In this document: one piece after another, positions 44,168 to 52,380 of the stretch | Numbering within the stretch: position 1 is the first letter of the stretch | How the letters are laid out: every line of letters begins with the position of its first letter | From: Natrinema halophilum | Lineage (GTDB): Archaea > Halobacteriota > Halobacteria > Halobacteriales > Natrialbaceae | Assembly (NCBI RefSeq): GCF_013402815.2 | Contig: NZ_CP058601.1 | Span: forward strand, 186,001 to 250,000 | DNA length: 64,000 nt | Direction: 5' to 3' | The notes under the pieces: model-generated | What the model was told of the DNA's origin: nothing | Databases searched by the model: none | Seen by the model: only the letters and a program-made list of their open reading frames with translations | Translations under genes and position numbers: made by a program

Positions 44168-45163
44168 ATGAGTACGGATAACGCTGACAACGCGAACGAC
44201 GATGCTGGATCGGACTCCGGCGGCGCACACTGTTCGACGGCGGACAGCGACGGCGAAGTCGCCGAGGAGATCGGGATTATCTCCTTCGGTCGGAAGATGG
44301 ACACCGCCGAGGAGATCAAGGATGAAATCGGCGATCGCTACGAGACGGTCGACGTCATCGAGTACCACGGCGACGTCTTCGAGGAGCACTGGGGCGAGTA
44401 CGATTGTTTCATCGGCCTGATGGCCTCCGGGATCGCGATGCGAAAGACGGCCCACTTGCTCGATGACAAGTGGGAGGACCCGGCGATCTGCGTCGTCGAC
44501 GAGGAATTAACGTGGACGATCCCGATCACCGGCGGTCACCACGGTGCGAATCAGGTCGCACAGGATCTCGCAACGATGGGTGCCGTCCCGGCCATGACCA
44601 CCGCGAGTGAGGCGGCCGGCAAGCAGGGCGTCGAATCCCGAGCGAAAGCGATGGACGCCCACGTCGTTAACGGCGACTCGACGGTCAAAACGAATCTTGC
44701 CGTCCTCGACGACGACCTCGGTCCCGTCGCTCGACTCGACGGGCCGCGTGCGGTACTGGTCGGTGACGACGTGACGGTACTGAAGCGAAACGAAGACGAC
44801 GGAGTCGTCCTCGGCACAGGTAGCGTCTCCGGCGCGAGCAAAGCGTCGTTCCTCGCCGCCTGGGAGGAAGCGCTCGCACAGACCGACTATGGATTCGAAG
44901 ACGTCGAGTTCGTCGCCACCGCGACCCGGAAGGAAGACGAAGAAGGGTTGCTCGCGGCCGCCCAGGAACTCGACCTCGGTGTGGTCGCATTCGAGAAAGA
45001 GACGTTGCTCGAGCATGAGGGGCCCTCCCCCTCTAAATCGAAAGAATTGATCGGCTGGCCGGGCATCTCCGAAGCGTCGTCGATTGCCGGCGGGCGCAAC
45101 CAGGAACTGATTCTCCGGAAACTGAGCTACGAAAACGAGGTTACGGTGGCGATCGGTCGGTAG
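44168..45163 (+). CDS. cbiG: Cobalt-precorrin-5A hydrolase
   Basis: A 331-residue CbiG, which opens the delta-lactone of cobalt-precorrin-5A and releases acetaldehyde. The N-terminal and central domains hold FIGLMASGIAMRKTAHLLDD, CVVDEELTWTIPITGGHHGA and DLATMGAVPAMTTASEAAGK. The C-terminal domain contains EDVEFVATATRKEDEEGLLA and GVVAFEKETLLEHEGPSPSK. CbiG belongs to the cobalt-early (anaerobic) route, consistent with the cbiX gene downstream. Confidence 0.92.
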   Translation: MSTDNADNANDDAGSDSGGAHCSTADSDGEVAEEIGIISFGRKMDTAEEIKDEIGDRYETVDVIEYHGDVFEEHWGEYDCFIGLMASGIAMRKTAHLLDDKWEDPAICVVDEELTWTIPITGGHHGANQVAQDLATMGAVPAMTTASEAAGKQGVESRAKAMDAHVVNGDSTVKTNLAVLDDDLGPVARLDGPRAVLVGDDVTVLKRNEDDGVVLGTGSVSGASKASFLAAWEEALAQTDYGFEDVEFVATATRKEDEEGLLAAAQELDLGVVAFEKETLLEHEGPSPSKSKELIGWPGISEASSIAGGRNQELILRKLSYENEVTVAIGR

Positions 45164-45345
45164 TCAGAGCCGCGAATCCAACAGTACCGGAGGGCAGCGA
45201 TCGGGTTCGTTCGAGCGGCTCCGAAGGGGCGCCCCGAGTTGATTTCGATCGCCGGTTCGCTGTTCTGCGCATCTGAACGGGTATTCGAGGCCGCCATCTT
45301 TATTGCCGGATTGATATATGTAACGACGAGTACAGACAACAGACG

Positions 45346-47430
45346 ATGTCCGTTCAATTCACCCTGTATTCACTTCCGTACTATCTCTCGAGTGTCTGTT
45401 CGGTCATCGTCGCAGCGTACGCGGTTCAGCAGGGGCGGAAACACGGGTTCGATCGGACCGTACGGTCCTTCGTTGCGATGCAGGTGATGGCCCTGTTTTG
45501 GGTGTTCTGCGTTGCACTCGATTTTTCGGTTACCGATCGCTGGCTCAAACTCGCGATCAGCGCCATCCGGTATTCCGGGGCGTTCGTTCCGGTCTTTTTC
45601 TTGCTGTTTGCGCTCGCGTTTGTTGGTCGTGATCGGTTCTTCTCTCCCCGGTACGTCGTCGCCTTGTCGATCGTGCCAGCCGTCGGTACCGTTCTCGCGG
45701 TAACGAACTGGTATCACGGGCTCATGTGGAGCGTGCAACCACTTGTCGAACATAACGGCGCGATGTTCTTACAACGGGAATTCACCTCGCTGTTCAACGT
45801 GACGGTCTTGTACGGGACCGTCCTCGGACTGCTCGGGAGCGGTGTTTTGCTGAAGCAGGCGCTCACCTCGCAACAACTGTACCGCCGACAGGCGATAGCG
45901 GTGGCCAGCGGGACGCTCGTCGCCGTCGGCATTACGGTGGTGTGGCTCGCCGTCGGATCGCCGGTCGAATTTAACATTCCATCGACACCGCTCGCGTTTT
46001 CGATCAGCGGGGTGCTGTACGGGTACGCGATCTTCCGGTTTCGGTTCCTCGACATCGCTCCCGTCGCCCGGGACACGGTCATCGACAACATGCGAGACGG
46101 CTATCTCGTGGTCGATCCCAGCGGCCGAATCGTGGACATCAACGACGCGGGACAGGAACTCCTCGACCGGACCGACGGCGACGTGATCGGAGACGAACTC
46201 GCGACCCTTCTCCCGAGCGAGGACGAAATGCTCGACGAACGCACTAACGAGGCTCGGATCGAGCGCGAACTGGCCGTCGAAACGGCCTGCGGTGACCAGC
46301 GGTTTCTCGTCGCACACTGCTCCGATCTCACGAAGCCCGACCGTGATCGTCCGCTCGGCCAGTTGGTGATCCTCCGGGACATCACTAACCGTCGACGCGT
46401 CCAGAAGCGATATCAGGCGCTTATCGAACACTCGTCCGACCTCACCGTCGTCCTCGACGAAGAGGGAACCATCATCTATGCGAGTCCATCAGCAAAATCG
46501 ATAACCGGCGTCTCTGCGGAGACGATTATCGGACGGAAGACCCTGGACCTCGTTCATCCTGACGACGCCGAAACGCTGACCGAGCGATTCGAGGAGATTC
46601 TGGCGGACCCGGATCAGAACGTTCGATTCGAGTATCGGCTGCGCCATATCGACGGCTCATGGCACACGATGGAAGGCGTCGCTCGCAATCTCCTCGGAAA
46701 CCCGTACGTCGAGGGTATCGTCGTCAACGCACGGGACATCACGGCACGGAAGGAACGCGAGCGCGAACTACGACGCACCAACGAACAACTCGAACAATTC
46801 GCGAACATCGTCTCACACGACCTCCGAAATCCGCTCACCGTCGCTCAGGGGCACCTCCGTCTGTACCAGGAGACCGGTGACACGGAGTCCCTCGAGACGA
46901 TCGAGCAGTCCCATGAACGGATGGAGACGATCATCGAAGACGTGCTGACGCTCGCACAGCAGGGCAAATCGATCGGCGAAACCGAGCACGTCGATCTCGC
47001 GTCGGCCGCCAGGGACGCATGGGAGCACGTACAGACGAACGACGCCGACCTGATCGTCGACTCGAGCGTCACGATCACGGCCGATCGCGATCGGCTGCTC
47101 CAGTTGCTCGAAAACTGTTTCCGGAACGCGGTCGAACACGCGGGCACCGACGTGACTGTCACGGTTGGCGTGGACGATCAGTCCTTTTTCGTCGCAGACG
47201 ACGGGCCTGGGATACCCGAGGAGAACCGGGATGACGCGCTCGAACCAGGGTATACGACCGGCGAGATGGGGACGGGGTTTGGCCTGTCGATCGTCTCGCA
47301 AATCGCGGAGGCACACGGCTGGATCGTCGAGATAGAAACGAGTTCGACCGGAGGGGCGCAGTTTACGTTCCGCGGCGAAACGTTCGACGACCTTTTCAAA
47401 TCCGTATCCGAGGGACAGAAGTCCCGGTGA
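45346..47430 (+). CDS. Sensor histidine kinase (N-terminal 7TM, two PAS, HisKA, HATPase)
   Basis: A 694-residue kinase starting MSVQFTLYSLPYYLSS. Seven hydrophobic helices (to about residue 235) resemble the haloarchaeal histidine kinase N-terminal 7TM domain. PAS 1 starts NMRDGYLVVDPSGRIVDIND; PAS 2 lies near IEHSSDLTVVLDEEGTIIYA. HisKA follows with FANIVSHDLRNPL (phospho-His), and the HATPase has ENCFRNAVEHAG, VADDGPGIPEENR and MGTGFGLSIV. No receiver protein is adjacent. It sits between cbiG and cbiH1 in the same direction, so it may sense something relevant to cobalamin, or simply be an insertion. Intact. Confidence 0.9.
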   Translation: MSVQFTLYSLPYYLSSVCSVIVAAYAVQQGRKHGFDRTVRSFVAMQVMALFWVFCVALDFSVTDRWLKLAISAIRYSGAFVPVFFLLFALAFVGRDRFFSPRYVVALSIVPAVGTVLAVTNWYHGLMWSVQPLVEHNGAMFLQREFTSLFNVTVLYGTVLGLLGSGVLLKQALTSQQLYRRQAIAVASGTLVAVGITVVWLAVGSPVEFNIPSTPLAFSISGVLYGYAIFRFRFLDIAPVARDTVIDNMRDGYLVVDPSGRIVDINDAGQELLDRTDGDVIGDELATLLPSEDEMLDERTNEARIERELAVETACGDQRFLVAHCSDLTKPDRDRPLGQLVILRDITNRRRVQKRYQALIEHSSDLTVVLDEEGTIIYASPSAKSITGVSAETIIGRKTLDLVHPDDAETLTERFEEILADPDQNVRFEYRLRHIDGSWHTMEGVARNLLGNPYVEGIVVNARDITARKERERELRRTNEQLEQFANIVSHDLRNPLTVAQGHLRLYQETGDTESLETIEQSHERMETIIEDVLTLAQQGKSIGETEHVDLASAARDAWEHVQTNDADLIVDSSVTITADRDRLLQLLENCFRNAVEHAGTDVTVTVGVDDQSFFVADDGPGIPEENRDDALEPGYTTGEMGTGFGLSIVSQIAEAHGWIVEIETSSTGGAQFTFRGETFDDLFKSVSEGQKSR

Positions 47431-47759
47431 TACTGGCTCTTCTGCGTCGATCCGCCGAACGACTCAGCGGTGCGTCACGAGCGACCGTTGCCTCGTTCGC
47501 GACGGCCACGGGCTCGTCACTCGGGAAATACTGCACCGATCACGCCGCACTGATCCTGCTCAGGGTCGTCGAGTACGACCGACGTTCGGTGATCGAGACG
47601 ACAGGGTATCGTCACTCTCGGGGCGCGATACGCCACGATAAACCACAGTTGTTCTAACGCAATATAAATTGTTATGTGTCTCCGTTACGTCCCCGTGAGA
47701 TATATGAATCGGATGGACGATCGACGAGGGACGCTGCACCGCCGGACGGAGTTCGAACC
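47431..47759. other. 329-bp gap upstream of cbiH1
   Basis: No gene supported. It holds the shared promoter motif at 47643-47673 and an AT-rich TATA-like CAATATAAATTG within it, about 90-100 nt before the cbiH1 start. Confidence 0.55.
47643..47673 (+). promoter_or_regulatory. Shared 31-bp cobalamin promoter motif, cbiH1 copy
   Basis: Starts CCACAGTTGTTCTAACGC and ends AAATTGTT. It matches the cbiT copy at 24 of 31 positions. The similarity in otherwise unrelated spacers suggests a common operator or promoter architecture. Confidence 0.6.
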
Positions 47760-48623
47760 GTGACGGGCCCCACCGAGAACCAGGCCGATAGGGAGGCCGA
47801 CGGAACACTTTACGTCGTCGGCATCGGGCCCGGCCTCCCGGACCACATGACGAAGCGGGCAACGGAGGTCATCGAATCCGCCGACGTGATCATCGCCTCG
47901 AGTCTGTATCAGGAGTTCCTGCGCGCCGACGGAACGATCCCCGCGGCGGAGCGCACGGACGAAGACGGAATCGCCACCCGGGAGGACGGGTTCGAACAGG
48001 AAATCGTTCGCTCGACGATGGGGCGACAGGTCGAACTCGCACGCGCGGCGTTCGACTACGTCCGCGAGGGCAAGGACGTGGCCCACGTCTCCGGGGGCGA
48101 TCCGTCGGTCTACGGCAAGTCGGACCTCATTTTCAGGATGGCCGAGGAAGACGACGCCACGGACGTCTCGATTGAGATCGTTCCCGGTCTGACGGCAGCA
48201 CTGGGCGGATCGGCGAACGTCGGCGCACCGCTTTGCAACGATTTCTGTACGGTCTCGCTGTCGGACAAGTGGCGCGGCTGGGATGAAATCGAGGAAAAGC
48301 TTCGGGCGGCTGCGATTTCGGGCTTCGTGATCGTCCTCTACAACTGCTGGCGTAATTACGAGCAAGCCGTCGATATCGTCCGCGAGGAGCGGATCGACGA
48401 CGCCTACGTAGCTATCGTCAACGACGCCGGTCGGGAAGACGCCGGCCGCAACGGCGAGAGCCACTACATTACGACGCTCGGCGAGGCCGCCGACCACGAC
48501 GACAAGGTGTCCGGGATGGGCACCTCGCTGATCATCGGCAATCACGAAACGGAGACCTGGCGCAGCGACGACCGAACGTACCTCGTCACCCCGCGCGGCG
48601 GGCGTGACATCGACGACTTCTAG
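47760..48623 (+). CDS. cbiH1: Precorrin-3B C17-methyltransferase paralogue 1
   Basis: A 287-residue tetrapyrrole methylase. The GTG at 47760 is preferred over the longer frame since the earlier codons overlap the promoter region. Motifs: LYVVGIGPGLPDHMTKRATE, VAHVSGGDPSVYGKSDLIFR, EIVPGLTAALGGSANVGAPL, CTVSLSDKWRGWDEIEEKL and VLYNCWRNYEQAVDI. GDPSVYG plus DFCTVSLSD fits CbiH/CobJ, the C17 methylation and ring contraction step. A close paralogue follows 19 nt downstream; which one contracts the ring is not evident. Confidence 0.88.
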   Translation: MTGPTENQADREADGTLYVVGIGPGLPDHMTKRATEVIESADVIIASSLYQEFLRADGTIPAAERTDEDGIATREDGFEQEIVRSTMGRQVELARAAFDYVREGKDVAHVSGGDPSVYGKSDLIFRMAEEDDATDVSIEIVPGLTAALGGSANVGAPLCNDFCTVSLSDKWRGWDEIEEKLRAAAISGFVIVLYNCWRNYEQAVDIVREERIDDAYVAIVNDAGREDAGRNGESHYITTLGEAADHDDKVSGMGTSLIIGNHETETWRSDDRTYLVTPRGGRDIDDF

Positions 48624-48642
48624 CGCAACTGCCAACACTACA

Positions 48643-49677
48643 ATGAGTACTGATACCAACGCAGACGCGGAATCGACTTCAAAATGCGGTGCCTCCTGGG
48701 GCGGCGAGAGCAACGAGGCCAGCACCGATAGCTCGAGTTCGAACTGCGGAGCCTCGAGTACGGACGATTCGAGTAGCTCCGCGTGCGGAGCCTCCTCGAG
48801 TTCGAGTTCCTCGTCCTCGAGCGGGTCACAGTGCGGGGCCTCGAGTTCCGGCGACAGTTCGAACGAACAGGAAGTCGGCGCGACGGTCGACGACTTCGAC
48901 TCGGAGCCGGGCGAGTTGATCGCCGTCGGCCTCGGACCCGGCCATCCGGAGGGAATGACCGACCGCGCGAAGACCGCATTGCTCGAGGCGGATCACATCG
49001 TCGGCTACACGACGTACATCGAGCTGATTCCGGACGAGATCACGGAGCAAGCGGACGAGATCTACGACACGCCGATGTGCGGCGAAGTTTCCCGGACCGA
49101 AGAGTCGATCGACCGCGCGCTCGCGGGCAACGACGTCGCGATCGTCGGCAGCGGCGATCCCAACGTCTACGCCCTCGCAGGGCTGGCACTCGAGATACTG
49201 GAGTCCAAAGGTGCGACGGCGTCGATGGTCGACTTCGACGTCGTCCCCGGCGTTCCGGCGGCCCAGTCCTGTGCGGCCCGACTGGGTGCACCGCTCGTCA
49301 ACGACACCGTCTCGGTCTCGCTGTCGGACCACCTCGTGCCGATGCCAGAGATCGAATCGCGGCTGCACTCCGTGGCCAGCGAGAACTTCACGATCACGAT
49401 CTACAACCCGTGGAGCCGTAAGCGTCGGGAGAATTTCGAGAAGTGCTGTGAGATCCTCCTCGCACATCGCGGCCCCGATACGCCGGTCGGCATCGTCCAC
49501 GGCGCCGGCCGCGAGGACGAGCAGGTGATGATAACCGAACTGAGCGAACTCGAGGGACTGGGGGAAAGCGAGATCATCGACATGACGACGACCATCGTCA
49601 TCGGCACCGAGGACACCTACGTCTGGGACGACCGGATGGTGACGCCGCGGGGCTACGAGACGAAGTACGACTACTGA
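48643..49677 (+). CDS. cbiH2: Precorrin-3B C17-methyltransferase paralogue 2 with a Ser-rich CGAS-repeat N-terminus
   Basis: A 344-residue protein. Residues 1-75 are a low-complexity Ser-rich tail with four CGAS motifs (Cys15, Cys35, Cys48, Cys64). The methylase domain starts LIAVGLGPGHPEGMTDRAKT and continues VAIVGSGDPNVYALAGLALE, VPGVPAAQSCAARLGAPLVN, DTVSVSLSDHLVPMPEIE and ITIYNPWSRKRRENFEK. The last signature is typical of CbiH. The extension is absent from paralogue 1. Evenly spaced cysteines next to a ferredoxin gene suggest metal or Fe-S binding, or anchoring, which is inference only. Confidence 0.9.
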   Translation: MSTDTNADAESTSKCGASWGGESNEASTDSSSSNCGASSTDDSSSSACGASSSSSSSSSSGSQCGASSSGDSSNEQEVGATVDDFDSEPGELIAVGLGPGHPEGMTDRAKTALLEADHIVGYTTYIELIPDEITEQADEIYDTPMCGEVSRTEESIDRALAGNDVAIVGSGDPNVYALAGLALEILESKGATASMVDFDVVPGVPAAQSCAARLGAPLVNDTVSVSLSDHLVPMPEIESRLHSVASENFTITIYNPWSRKRRENFEKCCEILLAHRGPDTPVGIVHGAGREDEQVMITELSELEGLGESEIIDMTTTIVIGTEDTYVWDDRMVTPRGYETKYDY

Positions 49678-49698
49678 GCGCACTCGAACACATCCAGT

Positions 49699-49965
49699 AT
49701 GCCACGATACGAAGTCACCATCGAGAAAGGAGCCTGCGACGGCATCTTCGCCTGTCTGACCCGCGATCCGCGGTTCGTCGAGGGCGAGGACGGCCTCGCG
49801 ACGATCGACCCCGGCGCGGACCCGGTGTACGATTGCGAGGGCGAGGTCACCGATGACGAGGACCGCGTCGTCGCGACGTTCGACGACGACCGCATAGAAG
49901 AAGCCCAGCAGGCCGCCGCGGCGTGCCCGACGGACGCGATCGTCGTCGAGGAGGTGCGCGAATGA
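49699..49965 (+). CDS. Ferredoxin with three visible cluster cysteines
   Basis: An 88-residue protein with the small bacterial ferredoxin pattern: Cys13 and Cys19 in GACDGIFACLTRD and a C-P pair in AACPTDAIVVEE. The middle position of the usual CxxCxxC is Ile16, so only three of the four canonical ligands are present; one extra Cys lies at VYDCEG. A [3Fe-4S] cluster, or a [4Fe-4S] with an open site, is likely. It may feed electrons to a ring-contraction or reductive step of corrin synthesis. It overlaps the next gene by 4 nt. Confidence 0.8.
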   Translation: MPRYEVTIEKGACDGIFACLTRDPRFVEGEDGLATIDPGADPVYDCEGEVTDDEDRVVATFDDDRIEEAQQAAAACPTDAIVVEEVRE

Positions 49966-50684
49966 GCGACGCGGAATCCGCAACCGGGTTCGAGGTTCCA
50001 TCCGATCCGCTCGCCGGCCACGCTGCGACGGCGTACTTCTGGGGCCACGTCGCCGGGAGCGGCGACGTGACTGACGACAGCATCGAGGTCGTCACCAACG
50101 ACGAGGAGTCGGCGCACGTGCTCGCCTCGATCGCCGGGGGCAATCTCGAGCACGACACAACCACTCGCGACTACGCCCACGACACGTCCATTACGCGAAC
50201 CGAAGACGAGTATACGCTCTCGATCGGCTGTGACGGGGGCGAAAGCGGCGAAAAAGAGGATGGCGATCTGCTCGGTCGCAGCGGCGCGCTCGGCCTCCCC
50301 GTCGACAGCCGCGGCAACTACCGCTTCGGCGCGTTCTCGAATTACGACCGGGAACTGCTCCGGGGACTGCTCGAGGGCTGTGGCACGATCTGCTTCAAAT
50401 CGAAGAGCGGCACCGTGGGCATCTCCTTCGTCCACGACGACCGCGAACTGCTCGAGCTTGCACGGAACCTGATCGCCGAGTGTCCGATCGAGACCCCCGT
50501 CGGCGACCTGTCCGAAGCCTCCTCGGGCGGCTACTGGTTCAGCGTCGACGACGGCGCCGCACCGGCATTCGGAACGTGGCTCTACGAGAACTGCGAGGAA
50601 ACGGGACTGTTCGCGCCGAGTCGTCGTCGGAAACTCGAGAAGAGTCTCGAGCAGGCGTCGGCGTACGGCGGCGACGAGGCATAG
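49962..50684 (+). CDS. Cobalamin-cluster protein with LAGLIDADG-like C-terminal half
   Basis: A 240-residue protein that overlaps the ferredoxin stop and ends 13 nt before cbiX. The first half (AATAYFWGHVAGSGD, then SAHVLASIAGGN) and the second half (ELLRGLLEGCGTICFKSKSG, VGISFVHDDRELLELARNLI, WFSVDDGAAPAFGTWLYENC) both look like LAGLIDADG homing-endonuclease folds. WGHVAGSGD and LLRGLLEGCGTI stand at the signature helices, and the acidic catalytic pair is only partly kept. Its stable place in the cbi operon suggests a recruited, non-nuclease role. I do not know a biochemical function. The fold call is from pattern reading only. Confidence 0.6.
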   Translation: MSDAESATGFEVPSDPLAGHAATAYFWGHVAGSGDVTDDSIEVVTNDEESAHVLASIAGGNLEHDTTTRDYAHDTSITRTEDEYTLSIGCDGGESGEKEDGDLLGRSGALGLPVDSRGNYRFGAFSNYDRELLRGLLEGCGTICFKSKSGTVGISFVHDDRELLELARNLIAECPIETPVGDLSEASSGGYWFSVDDGAAPAFGTWLYENCEETGLFAPSRRRKLEKSLEQASAYGGDEA

Positions 50685-50697
50685 CGCACTCCGACCG

Positions 50698-51927
50698 ATG
50701 AGCACACACGACGAACCCATGCCCGCGGCGACCGAATTCGACGACGAGGCCGTTCTCCTGGTAGGACACGGCTCCCGACGCGAGAAATCCAACGAACAGG
50801 TCCGCGAACTGGCCGCCAACCTCGAGTCGCGACTCGAGATTCCGGTCGACGCCGCGTTCCTCGAACTCGCAGAGCCCGCTATCGACGACGCCATAGCCGG
50901 ACTCGCACCCGTCACGTCGCGGGTAATCGTCGTCCACTGCTCGTTGTTCGCCGCGAGCCACGTGAAAAACGACGTGCCGATGGCGATCGAGCAGGCCCGT
51001 GCAGAACACGACCTCGAGATCGACACCGGTGCCCACTTGGGGGTTCATCCCGCGATCCTCGATCTGATGGACGATCGGGCGGCCGCGGTCGAACACGACC
51101 TGAGTGTCGACCGCGAGAACGACGACGTTGCCGTCGTCCTCTGTGGGCGGGGCTCGAGCGATCCGGACGCGAACGGAGACGTTCACAAACTCGCCCGACT
51201 GCTATTCGAAGGCCGGGCGTTCGACCGCGTCGAGGCGACGTTCATCGGGGTCACGGAGCCGACGCTCGAGGATACGCTTCACGGACTTTCGAAGCACCGT
51301 CCGGACGCGGTCGTCGTCCTCCCCTATATGCTCGGCGACGGCGTCCTCACGCAGCGAGTCCGCGATCGGACGGCGGAGTTCGACGCGGACTACCCATACG
51401 TGGATGCGTCAGCCGGTGGTCCGCTTGGGACCGATTCTCGGTTACTGGACGTCTTCGCCGACCGCTGGCAGGAAGCCCGCACCAAGAGCGTCGAAATGTC
51501 CTGTGATACGTGCAAGTACAAGGTCGACCTCGAAGGCTACGAGGAGGACGTCGGCGGCGCGCGAGCCATGCTCCGGGCGCTCGCTCACCAGGAGGCTCAC
51601 GCTGATCGAGCGGACGTCGACGACGAACCGCACAGCCACGATGCGCCCGGAAAACACGTCGCAGTGTGTACGAATCGAACTTGTGCCGAGATGGGGTCAC
51701 CCGCTGTTCTCGAGCGCTTGCGGCAAGCGACCCGGGATTCCGATTACTGCGACGCCCGCATTACGCGATCGTCCTGTCTGGGACGCTGCGGCGACGGTCC
51801 TATGGTTGCGGTGTACCCGGACGGGATCTGGTACGGCGACGTCGCCAGCGGGGATGCCGAACGGATCGTCGCCAACCACCTGGAGCGAAACCGCATCGTC
51901 AGCGACCTCGTCGATCAGACGCTGTAG
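50698..51927 (+). CDS. cbiX: Sirohydrochlorin cobaltochelatase, long form with Fe-S C-terminus
   Basis: A 409-residue protein with two CbiX/CbiK-like half domains. The first has AVLLVGHGSRREKSNEQVRE with a catalytic His and SRVIVVHCSLFAASHVKNDV. The second has VAVVLCGRGSSDPDANGD and VVVLPYMLGDGVLTQRVRDR. It inserts Co(II) early into sirohydrochlorin without ATP. After about residue 260 a Cys motif (SCDTCKYKVDLEGY) and a linker lead to a thioredoxin-like [2Fe-2S] ferredoxin domain (VAVCTNRTCAEMGSP, then SSCLGRCGDGPMVAVYPDG). The C-terminal Fe-S part suggests redox or assembly control of chelation. Confidence 0.92.
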   Translation: MSTHDEPMPAATEFDDEAVLLVGHGSRREKSNEQVRELAANLESRLEIPVDAAFLELAEPAIDDAIAGLAPVTSRVIVVHCSLFAASHVKNDVPMAIEQARAEHDLEIDTGAHLGVHPAILDLMDDRAAAVEHDLSVDRENDDVAVVLCGRGSSDPDANGDVHKLARLLFEGRAFDRVEATFIGVTEPTLEDTLHGLSKHRPDAVVVLPYMLGDGVLTQRVRDRTAEFDADYPYVDASAGGPLGTDSRLLDVFADRWQEARTKSVEMSCDTCKYKVDLEGYEEDVGGARAMLRALAHQEAHADRADVDDEPHSHDAPGKHVAVCTNRTCAEMGSPAVLERLRQATRDSDYCDARITRSSCLGRCGDGPMVAVYPDGIWYGDVASGDAERIVANHLERNRIVSDLVDQTL

Positions 51928-52006
51928 TCGGTCGTACCGATGCGGAATCCAGTCGGAATAGCACGCGAACTACCTGCGGAAACAAATCGAACCTAACGAC
52001 GAACCT

Positions 52007-52378
52007 ATGAGCTGTTACGAAATCGAAGCATTGCGACTCGGACTGATGAATGTCCTCGATGTCGGGGACGAGAGTGCCCGCAACCACGCGGCGAACGAAC
52101 TCGAGGGCCATCGAGATGGCCCTATCGAAGGCCTCGCGGAGGCCGACACCCTCACGGAGATCCAGCGGCATCTCGATGCGGCGCTGGTCGATCTCGAAGA
52201 GGTGGTCGCAACGATGGATCGCGACGACCCCGAGTTCGATTATACCCGGGGTCGACTGCTGGCGGTTCGTGACGCCGAACGAGCGGTCCAGCGACTGAGC
52301 GCTCAGGGAGAGAGTATCGTCGACGGCCTCGGCGATGCGCACGATACCCTCCACGAGACGTTCCCGGTCGAAGAATAA
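52007..52378 (+). CDS. DUF3209 family protein
   Basis: A 123-residue helical protein (MSCYEIEALRLGLMNVLDVG start, then LVDLEEVVATMDRDDPEFDY, then GRLLAVRDAERAVQRLSAQG). DUF3209 is a short family that occurs beside cbiX in haloarchaeal cobalamin clusters; its function is not established. It follows cbiX after 79 nt and is separated from the next gene by only 2 nt, so it is probably in the same operon. One N-terminal Cys is the only obvious candidate ligand. Confidence 0.8.
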   Translation: MSCYEIEALRLGLMNVLDVGDESARNHAANELEGHRDGPIEGLAEADTLTEIQRHLDAALVDLEEVVATMDRDDPEFDYTRGRLLAVRDAERAVQRLSAQGESIVDGLGDAHDTLHETFPVEE

Positions 52379-52380
52379 CG

